64,000 nucleotides of DNA from NCBI GenBank assembly GCA_963978905.1, contig OZ022260.1, forward strand, positions 8,235,725 through 8,299,724, given 5' to 3'. Position 1 is the stretch's first letter; every line of letters starts with the position of its first letter. Of this stretch, positions 1-10,900 are shown one piece after another. The notes under the pieces were generated by a model that saw nothing but the letters and a program-made list of their open reading frames with translations, was not told the DNA's origin and made no database searches. The position numbers and the translations under genes are program-made. Source of the DNA: Trichostrongylus colubriformis. Lineage: Eukaryota > Nematoda > Chromadorea > Rhabditida > Trichostrongylidae.

Positions 1-124
1 TGTTGAGCAATAATACTAGCTTTACACGACCATACATGTGTATATGGCAGCTATGGTCGCTGCTGACGCGTCATTCGGGTGAAAACGTGTTACTGGTCAA
101 AATTTAACAAGTTGGCCCACTCCA

Positions 125-717
125 TTAACACGTTGGCGACCGCGCATTTTTTACGTGTCTGCCACGTGGGACATCGCGCTCGCCCATGCCGAGAATTGCG
201 TCCCAGCATTCCGGTTTTTGTTATTAACTTTCCAAACCCGTTGAATTTCGCACGTACCTTGTTTGCTAGTACAAAGTAGTGAGCGCTGCGAAACTTCAGA
301 TACCCCTGGAGAACTCGAATTAGGGATTACTGCATGGTAGTGATGGGAAGTACTCAACCAGGTGATGGACATGTTAAAAAAAGTCGACATCTCGCGAGTA
401 TAAACATCTTGATATAAATACCTGCAACGACTTTACAGAGCTAAATGCTAGTTTTAACGATCTGCTTGTCGACAGCGATGATAGTATACCTATGCTGGAT
501 GACGATATGAAGCATAAAAAAAGCTTGTTGAAAAGATATAAGTGCACCATGTCAGATAGATACCCTTGTGCATGTTGATCGAAATTAATTATTTGTGGAT
601 TTCAAATAAGGTTAAAGAAGTAATTTTCTGTGCTGCGTCCCAGCATCAAGACGCATTGTCCCACGCGGCAGAAAACGTGCGTCCCAGCATCGGGACGCAA
701 TGTCGCCAACGTGTTAA
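125..717. mobile_element. piggyBac-like nonautonomous element, copy 1
   Basis: Both ends are TTAA followed by CACGTTGGCGAC (right end GTCGCCAACGTG before TTAA). TTAA ends are the piggyBac mark. Subterminal blocks containing GTCCCACG(C/T)GGCAGA repeat near each end. Inside lies a fragment resembling the start of a transposase gene (acidic codons at 470-530), but no intact frame. Confidence 0.7.
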
Positions 718-1443
718 TGAGGCCTCAAAGTTTTAATTTATTGGTGTGACGTGGTCAAAATGAAAAACCAGCGTTCGTCATGGTAGAATTTGTTTTTGCA
801 GAATTACTCGTTTTGCCGAAAGTGGCAAATATTCGTAATGATTGGGAGAATCGCGGAGCCTGCGGTTTTGTGGCAATACGAGATTGTGGAGTGTGAAGGA
901 TTAGATACGTATCGATATCCAGGCTCCGCCTAGTTGAGAGGATTAGAGAAATAACGGTGCCACAGTTCCTTAAATACCCACAGAAACTAAATTTCCGCAT
1001 TTATTTCGATCTATACCTATCTGATCCTTCTCCACACGTTTGAAAATTCTGCAAGAACTCAAATTCCTCAACTATGAAAGCTGAATAGTTTCCTCTACCA
1101 TGAACGCTGCTTCGGGCGACTTGACGATTCAAGCGATCAGTTGTCGCTTGTTCCAATCAATATGGATCTAATCTTTTTCCACAGATTCCACATGATTCCA
1201 CTATTTAAGCTACCTTATTCTTTGCCGTGACATGATCAAAGCCATCACCGATGCAGCATCTTATTTCGATCGATCTCAATCAGTCAGACACACGGTCTCA
1301 ATCGATCAACTAGCATTGTGCTATACTTCTGTGTGCGTGTTGTTGCCTGACATTCTCTTCCTTTTTAATCATTGTATGTGTCTATTTGTTTTTGCGGTGC
1401 CATGGGAGTGAGGGGGCCAGTGCACTGCGCTCTGCGTCTCTAA

Positions 1444-1512
1444 GGCCGCTTTTATACTTTGTGCACCGACGCCGTCACCGGCGGCGACGGTGCGCAAAGT
1501 ATGAAAGACGCC
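1444..1512. repeat. MITE-A, short palindromic copy
   Basis: MITE-A is my name for elements with ends like GTTCATACTTTGCG. Here the arms (TTTTATACTTTGTGCACCG and CGGTGCGCAAAGTATGAAA) flank only about 20 bp, so it is a near-perfect hairpin. Confidence 0.65.
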
Positions 1513-1923
1513 AAACGCTATGGCTAGAGTGGCTTGTAAAATGGTTTTTCTAATCATCGGTGCAAGTGGCCATGTTTTTATGTGTCACTTTTCGCAACAA
1601 ACCCATTCACCCTGTGTGCGTGGAGAGCGAGGTTCAGCAAACGTGAGGGCGTCGTAGAAGAGGTGTCTTTTTCTGACTTCGTCCAAGAGAAGAATTCAGA
1701 AAGACAGTCTGAAGATGTAAAGACAAATCTGCACTGAGCCTCGCCCTCTTTGGAACCAGAGTAATGAAAACATATAAATTCTGAAGAGCATAGTTTCAGT
1801 GACGTCATCGTCTATTCTGCGATTTGAAGAGGATTTGCTATCCTACAATTGCAACTTTTATTACATAAATCATACAGAACAAATAAAAGTAAAAAAAAAA
1901 TTATGGTGTTTCTATTCAGTTGT

Positions 1924-4900
1924 TCATAGGTCGTCCGACGGCATTCTTGGTGTAGGCTCCCTATCGAGTGAACTTAAATCGACATGTACGCTGAGAAAGA
2001 AGTCGCCTTCTATGCTGTACTTGTCGACGTCCATCAGTTTACAGAAACGCTGAAATTCAGAGGTATCAAAGCGTTCTTCCTTAATTTCCCATTTGAATGA
2101 CTAAATCGAGGGGCTGGCTCTCGAAAGGGCAGGCAAAGTGTAGTTTATCCCAGTGGAATGGTCCGTACAGTCCATTTCCCTCCAAGATAACTCTTGCGTA
2201 GTCATCGAAGGAGTGTGTGTCGTTCGAAGCGTGATTTTGCACGCGATGCGTGAGAGCGAGCGCTGAATGTAGTGGGGTCCTGAGGCGATTTTGTGTTCTA
2301 CGCGCGAAATAAGGCGGAGGGCAGGGTATTCGCTTTAGGACCCAACTATATACGTCGACCTCAGCTCGCACGCATCGCGTACCACGCTGCGCATGGCGTT
2401 GCGAAATCTTGTTCTGGCGACGTCCACCGCTGAATTGATGAAGTAGACCTGAGCGAAATTCCGTGAAGCTAGCTTCAAAGGAATCGTACACGGAAGAATT
2501 AGGGTTTTTCGTCAGGCTAAAATTAAAAATGGCTGAAATTCAGCCCCCAAATTCTTGGCCGTGTGTGAGGAACCTGCGAGTAGAAGCCGCTTCTCGTCGT
2601 CCGTCGCGGTTGGGAACGGAGAAAAGGACTGTTCACGTAATTTTCTGTTCCTACAATGCGTCTCCGACAACGGCGGACGACGGCGTGGGCACTTGCTCGG
2701 AGGCCCCGCTAACCCGGCCATGACTTTTTGGTGCTGTATCTTAGCCATATCCACACTTTTTCACTAGAACTTTGCATGCGCTCCACATTAGGCAAACACA
2801 GCATAAATATATGGGCAACATAAAAACTTTTTTTCCGTGGACAGTTCTTTAAGCCTCTATCCATTGCGCCATCTTTTGGTGTTCTGTGAAGAGCAGTCTG
2901 CCATTTTCTACGATGAGTTCTACACTGCTGAGGAATTTTTTCTTTCCTCCAGGGCCATTCGAAGATAACGTATACGTATAAGGTAAAATGAGTACAGAAT
3001 AAGGCGGAAATGATAACCTGCGAAAGTGAACCAGGGTTTAAGCAAAGAATGTGCAGAGCAATTCAAGCTAGAAAGCACGCTCCAGTTCATTAAATAGAAG
3101 CTAGTGCTAGCGGCTCAAGCCCGCGTGTCGCCCACAACCCAGCGTGTTAATGCCGTGCGTGATCGTTGCGCACCACAGATTCACGTGACTATGATCGATA
3201 CATCTATGATGCGGTGTACACCTATACTCTTTCAGATATCAAGGAAATTAGAGATCCCATTTTCGGAGTTTCGTGTTTTTTTCAAGCTATCCCCTTCATT
3301 TCCAACAATCGGAGAAATTGTCGTGTAGGGTCTCTAGTGCATGTCATAAGAATAAAGCTTGAGGAAAGATCGGAATGATTTGATGCATCACCTGAATTCC
3401 GAAGGCTGCGTTGCGAGTTGCAGGACGCCCGAGAAATGGAAGATTTTGAGGTATTGGATTGGGAGTGAACTTCCGAACCACTGGAATTTAGTCAATAGCA
3501 GTCATTCAATTGAATCCATTAAATGCTTGCCGCAAGATCGAAAGGGTCTTTTTGAAATTCTCTGTAAGTGGATAGGTACATTTGCAATTGACGAGGAAGC
3601 ACCCTCATCGCAGCATGACCATTGGTCGTCCAAACAGCTACTAGACGACTAGCCAGACTTCCAATGAAGCCTTGTCGGCAGAAACAGTGACAACCACGTG
3701 GCTGCGTCTCTGTTTCCCACATTTTTCCCACCTTTCTTATTCCGTTTCTGTAGGGGTGTGCCCACGAGAGCTCAAACTCAAATGTTTTGAGTGTTTTCCC
3801 TAATTCTTTACTCATGTTAGCAACACGTTTACCTCACTGTTCAACAGAGTGACACCAAAGACTATCCCGTAAAATGCTTCTTCCGTCTGTACGTCAGTCC
3901 CTTCGTCCGTCTGTCACGAAGTTAGGTATTGTTTAAAAAACGACCTGTGGAGATGGGAACAAGTTTGGACTGGATATGGCATGGAACAAGAAGTAAAGGG
4001 CACACATAGACCAAGCCAAGCTCCGCCCACGGTGGGTGGAGCTTGCACTGGAATGTTCGCTTTCAGACCGAGTATCGTTAACTTGGTTCCAATATATGAC
4101 TCAAACGTCGGGGAAAGATGGATTAAGGTCAGGGATGAGTTTCTGGAAGACACCTGGACATAGTGGACGGAGGCTGTATGATAAATGAAAACAACCTGTG
4201 GAAATGGGGGGCAAGTCTGGACTGGGTAGGGTATGGGACAAGAAGTAAAGAGCACACATGGACCAAGTTAAGCTCCGTCCACGGTGAGCAGAGCGTGCAC
4301 TGGAATAATCCGTTTTCGGACGGGAAATCATCAATTGGGTTCCAATATAACCCAAACATGAGAAAAAGATGGATTAAGGTCAGGGATGAGTGTTTGAAAG
4401 TCATAAAAGGATAAAAAAGGATGAAGTTTTTGGCGTTATTCAATCCCTCCTTGGGATGCGCCGCACATTCTACTTCCATTTAGAGGCCAGAGCAAAGTAG
4501 GCGAAGCCCACCCTGAGAATGCGGTCCTTAGAACGAAAACTCATAACTAGGTCACAATGCATCTTTGAGACCAGGGAAAAATCGGTGGAAATAACCAATG
4601 TCCAAGCTATCTTGTACACACTTATAATGAGCGGAAACCCGCCAACAATGGGCGGAGCGTGGTCTGGTAATGGGTAATGAGTAAATTCATAGAAAACAGC
4701 AAATCCAATCGTCCCATTGACGCCCATGATGTTACGCGCGCAGTAATGTGCGCTAGCCCAACTGGTGGTAAATAAACAGTATGAGCGTCACAGTGAGCTT
4801 CGATCAGCTCCGTCATCAACACATTCGACTTCACACCCCTAGTCACATTTTAGTGGACGCGTGGCTCATGCAATGACTTAGACGATGTAGGTGATAAGCC

Positions 4901-7900
4901 CAGTTTTCTTGTTCTCCAAGGAAGTACGACAGAAATCAACACCGGCGAGATGGTGGCCGTGGCAGGTGTTGAGTAAAAACAGATCTTTGTCCCAGCAACC
5001 GCGAATCCACTTTAAAAAGTTCTTCGAAAACTTTCTTAAAAATTCACCAAAACACTAACAGTTAACGGAAGTGAATAGTGACAAATGAACCACACAAAAA
5101 GTGTGGTCCGGCGATCAAGTCCTGACTTAAAACAGTGGTGGAGATAGTATGGGTAATGAATTGAGAATTCCTATTGGCTATCCGAATGAAAGCTACGGGT
5201 CTGGCAACATTGGATATGGCGATATTTCCGCTGAAAAGACGCGCCCCAAGTTTTGTAAGACATCCTTTATACTTTGCGGCGGTGCCGCTGCCTGCGTTGA
5301 AGCGTGTCTGCGTTCGCAGGCAGTGAGGCAGAGTGACAGAGACGCAGAAACGACGTAGCCACGCCCCACTGCTGGCACCGCAGAGTATGAACACGACTCA
5401 AGAGCTGTCCTTTTTCACTTCTGCCACATGTTTTAATATGGCCCGCCCCCTCCGATATTAACAGTGGAAAAGGGCCTCATTTTTGGATTTTTGACTGTTC
5501 CATTCCGTTTTTCTCCACTTTATTGCTATTAATATTATGGCTTTCGTCCTTTCTTTCATATTTCGATCAGTGGATCTGTGATATATCCATCCAAAATCAA
5601 AGCGCCCAGAAGAGTTTTTTCAATGCTAACAGCTTTATCGTTCATCCTTTGTGGACAAACAGCTTTCTAAGAAAAAAAAGACGGTTTTGAACTCACGATC
5701 ATCTGCGGCATTAGTGGCATGTGCTGTAAATGTCATTGGATGTGTGAATGGCCATCGTAGGATGGCATCGTAGTCGCCTTTGATAAGTGTCACGTAGACT
5801 GATAAATACTGACGTGCCACTGCAAAACGAAGGCTTCATTCTGGATTCTGCTTGACAACATTCATGAAGGAGCCAATATAGACTGTTTTGTTAGGATGCG
5901 CCCTGTATTAAACTGAAGAACGTTTCAGGAGTGGACACAATGTCCTTGCTTGTGCCATGGGGGCAGTCATGGGTAGTGGCGGCCGGGGGGTAGGGGGAAA
6001 TACGCCAAAAAATCGCGTCAGCGGCGTCGCTTTCGCGGCGCCACCAGTACGACTTGCGAATCGATTTTGCTCTTGGGAGCCCGGCAGAGCGTGGCTGCGT
6101 CACTTCTGCACTCCAGCCATGCCACACTGCCTCCTCCAGCCATGCCACCCTGCCTCCTCCACCTTTGCTACACTGTCTCGCTTGAAGGCTGCCAGCACTG
6201 CCACTGGCACTCGCACCCGCCGCGCCGCTCGCCGCGGGCGGCCACGCGATTTTTCGGCGTATTTCCCCCCACCCACGGCCGGGTGCACACCTCTGCCTTG
6301 TCCTCTTCACCCTTTAAGACTATGTCAGACTGCGGTTTTGGGCGGTGTTGCACTTTTGCCCGCGACACTATGATCTTGGTATCTTGCTTTGTCGCAGCTC
6401 CGCGTACGGTGCCGCGTCACCCCAAAATCGCGAAGTCTGACGCCGGCCTTATGCGAAATAGTCATTCAGTACACCGTATCCTCTCTTCGAGGTGCTAACA
6501 TCATTGCTGGCATAAGAATGCATAAGGCATAAGAACCAAGATGTGCAACGTTATGAGATACCTTGTTACTGGTGTTTCAAAAAAGCAGTTTTCAAAAGCT
6601 ATTTTTGACAACTCACCCTCTGCATCACCATACGGAGCCACCATCACCGTCATTTTGTAACCGAAGCGATGTGTCTCAAATGGTTCGCTGATAATAGGAT
6701 ATGAGGAAATTATTCTTTATGTAAGTGGTAACTTTTGGAGCCCAGTATCTGTTTTCACTAGATTTTTAGGTTCTTAAAAAAGAAGGCAACGGTGGGTTCG
6801 GCTCGTTTCAATGAATCTATTCAAAAATGAACTAAAAACCTATCCTGACCACGCTATTAGTGTCAGGAGCTATTCACTCAAGGAGAAGACTGATTACAAT
6901 CGGTTAATTTGCATGCGAAATCTGATATTCCCCTTTTAAAGGCAGTGTTTGGGAAAATTTGGCAGAAAAGTAAAAGTAGTAGTGAATGTGAAAGTCAAGA
7001 TGCCTGGTAACAGGATAGTGAAGGAAAAACGGATGGAAATGGCCAAAAACCCGAGAAATAGGAACCCTCCCCACCGTTGATCCTCGATGTGGAGCATTAC
7101 CGTGAAGAGGCGTGTGGTCCGGACGAGTGTTCCATTGGCGTGTTGCCATGTTGTAAACACGAAGAGATGTTCGAGAATGAATAAGCATCCCTTTTCTGGA
7201 GTGCGCTTCAAGCCAAAACTGAGGAAGCGGGCCGCGATACCTTCTATTCCCACCCCAGCCAATCAGTCGCTAGGAGGCGGACCGAGCACTGTAAGGCGGC
7301 TCAAGCAGAAAAGGCCACCTCTGCCACAGCTCGGGGGCGCGCCCTTCGAGGGGGATTTCGTCGCAAATAGGCTTTCCAAACCCGTAGTTTTCGAGTGAAT
7401 GACTCCTCTTAGGGATTCTCATCATCCACATTACCCCTAACACTGACTTTAAGGGTATGTGCCCTTACAGGATTCGGTTGCGCGGCGTGCGAATTGCCAG
7501 GCGATGCGTGCGATTTTCGAGCATCATATGTACTCGAGCCTGAGAGCGATCACTGTCGTTATCTTTATCTGTCGTTTAGCGCACACACGTGAATCGCTCC
7601 AAGTTCCAACTACATACAACGCCCGTGACTTGCACGCACGGCGTCATGCCCCATTGCGACCCCCTGTACCTTACCACGTGCACCCTTCTTTAGAGTGTTA
7701 CCTCGTTGCCTGTAGACTCAAATGCGCTCTCCCCGAAATGAATGATGGGCACGCCTTCTGATTACAGTATTCTCCCTCTAACCATAAGTGGATGACACAG
7801 ATTTTCACAGTACCCTAAAGTCCGATAGATAACTCCTCCCGCACGCGGTGTCGCGCGCGGCACAAGCGACCGCAGTCTTCAAAGAACCAACCAGAGATGA

Positions 7901-10900
7901 AGGAAACTGAAGAAGCTATGATTTGTGTACTGTATTAATAACGAGTTTATGTTGTATTGCATATTGTATTTCTTAATATAAAAGCGAGTAGCAAGTAAAG
8001 TTAGGGTCGTACGAAAGGTGAACACGGAAACTTCACAGTTGGCAGAGGAAAGTGAACGAATGAGAGGAGAATTGGGGGTTTCAATGCAACGATGGTTTTG
8101 GCGATGAAATAGCGGTTGAATAAAAACTTTTCCTCATTCCTGTTATGACCCAACAAAAGCCAGATATACCTAAAGCGGCGTCAGGAAATGGATGAGATAT
8201 GGAGGGGTAGCTGCTTTAGTTTGCGACAGTTTCTATTCAATTTCTGGGGGGGGGACAATTGTCAACAGCCTTTTACAGGCCTTGAAGCAAGAGTCACTGT
8301 TAGATGAGATGAGTGAGAATTTTAATATTATGAATAATTGTGACGATGAAATGGAAATCGCGTAGAAAATTCAAGCTGAATGATCATTGTTACACGGGTT
8401 GAACGAAGAATCTGATACTTGGTATTTTTTTATATTAGAAATGAGGCTGAATAATTAGTTTCTACAATTCTGTCGTTTTTAATGATGAAGGGTGCATCGC
8501 GATTTTGCGTTCTTTGAAGACTGTGCCTGCGTAGGCCGCTGCCGCGCGCGACACCGCATGCGGGCGGACTTATCAGACTTTAGGGTAATTTATATAAGTC
8601 ATGAATAATCGCTGTGTGTTAGGGATAGATTCCAGCTAACGGCAATTTTAGAGGATACCAGATGATACGTTGTGCTTACCTGAGCAGTATATTGCTCCTT
8701 GTAAATCTAGCCTGTTGTATCATCCGATTGATGTTTTTAATGCGGAATATGCATTGGTCTCTAAAAAGCGGGATTCCTTAAATTTTTTACTGCGAGTAAG
8801 TTGTACCAACAAAGAGACTGTGGTCAAGAAAAAAAGTCCCTCACACCGTGAAATGTACCCAATCATTACCATCCGCTGTAGGATTTTCGTCCACGCAAAA
8901 TCAGAGAATTTAAAATTTAAGACCAGTTACTGTTTTTTCCTTACCCTGTATTCATACAGTATTTGCCCACTTGTTGCCGCATGCAAAGTTTCACACGAGA
9001 AGCTCGGCTGAGATACATGCAGCTCCTCGAATGACTAGGGGTGGGACGCATGAGCGGGGAGTGCCACGATGGCTCTAGGAGCAAAGAGGCGACGTCCCCG
9101 TGGTAAGAGACGCAGAGTGAGAAGCAGGTCAACATTGGGCACGCAAATTGGAACTGCACCTACAAGCCGGCGGCTGTTCGAATGTTGCTCATCGGGACTT
9201 TGAACGAGTTGCTGTTTTTCCACTTTTTCGATATGCATTGGATTACATAAAATTTCTCGGGTCTTTTTGTGTTTCTATTTGGTGTCCGCATCTACTTAAA
9301 GAAGTGATTTTGAGAGAAATCAGTCTGAGGACTCCGCAAAACTGCAGCTTATTCGGAACTTGAGTGTTATGCCACGTTCGCGAAAAAAATGCAGAAGCCA
9401 TGGGAGAAAGTACCCGTATTTCTTAATGACCATTATCGGATATAAGAGATTGTTGTCGATTTCGCTCAGACGATTTGCTCTATCTTGAAGCATTTTCAAG
9501 CGTAGACGTCGTAACTCAATCACTGCTCGACACAGCTGCATCAGATGAAGCATGCTGAAGGTCACAAGTTTCTTAAATTCAGATTTATGGGTAGATGTCC
9601 CACCTTACCTGTCATCTCGTATGTGCAGCTTAACGTCCAGTTCATCGCCTGCCTTATGACAACCGTGCATTAGAAATGGACACGCAAATACTCCTTCTGG
9701 CAGATTCTTCAGAAATTCCGCTCCCGTCATTCCTATAATATGCTCTTCTATTTTCTAGAAAGACTTTTGAGTCCAAGAAATGCAACTACCCTCACACTGA
9801 AGTAGCTGTGCTGCCGCGCTGTTGAATGGCTCACTAGTTGTCGGTGCCCTTCGTGCTCTTCAATGCTTATGCGACCGCTGCGTCCCTGTTTTTCTCCTCT
9901 TTCGGAAGCGTAAGCAACGTTCATACTTTGGGCCGGCAGAGGTTGGCGGCGTTCACAGGCAGCGAGGCAGAGTGGCACGGGGGAGGGCAGAAACGACGCA
10001 GGCGACGAGAAAAGGGGGCACAGGCTGAGACCCAGAGACACGCAGCCACGTCCTGCCCCCGGCATCGCGATGTATGAACGCGGCCTCAAAACGACGCGGT
10101 AGTGCCATGTTTTTACTAGGAGCATCGCAGCATTATTGACAGCTGCTCGTGACTTTTTATGAGCGCATGCCCCTGGGAAAACATATTGATTACACGCGCG
10201 TATAATCAATAAATACGCCAGTTTCCGAGAACATGCTACGGAGATGGTTTGGAGTATGACAAGGTCTTGATAGCATTAATCTGGGAAACAAACCAACCAG
10301 CTCCATCGTATTGTGCGATGGTTGCGTCGATCGAGGAAATACTCATTTTTTCGTCCTTTTTTTGTTCTGTGGTTTTCGGCCGTTGTGCCATGCTATCTGC
10401 AATACTCTAAGTTTTTGGTCCAAATGGGCACTATAGTCGTGATGGTGGGTGGGGGATTCAATTGCGTCCAGCCATTTTCAAATGCCTCTGACTGAGAGCT
10501 CTGATAATGGCCAAATATTGAAAATTGAAAAGGATCGGCCATATTGAATAATAAATATAAATATAATAATAAATGCGTAAAAATCAAAAATAATAATAAA
10601 ATAAAGCAAAAATAGAAATAATAAAAATAAAACGATTTGAAAAAATATAATAGAAATAAAATAAAGTAAAAATGATATAATTTAAATAGTACTAAATAAT
10701 AAATAATGATAAATTATTAGCAAGTAATTTCAATAACAATGTTATAATAATGAATGAATTATTTAAAATACTAATAGCAAATAAATAATGATAACAATAA
10801 TAAAATTGAATGATACTTGAATAAATTTATAAATTAAATCAAATTAACACATTGGCGACTGCGCGTTTTTTCATGTCTGCCACATGAGGCATAGCGCGCT

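Noticed and set aside
2081..2491. 136-codon minus-strand frame next to the last TRAF exon
   Set aside because: It lies in the intron, overlaps a MITE-L relative, and has no donor that would link it to the MATH exons.
5891..6498. Several overlapping Arg/Ala/Pro-rich open frames of 60-143 codons
   Set aside because: They are produced by the GC-rich MITE-B and occur on both strands at once.
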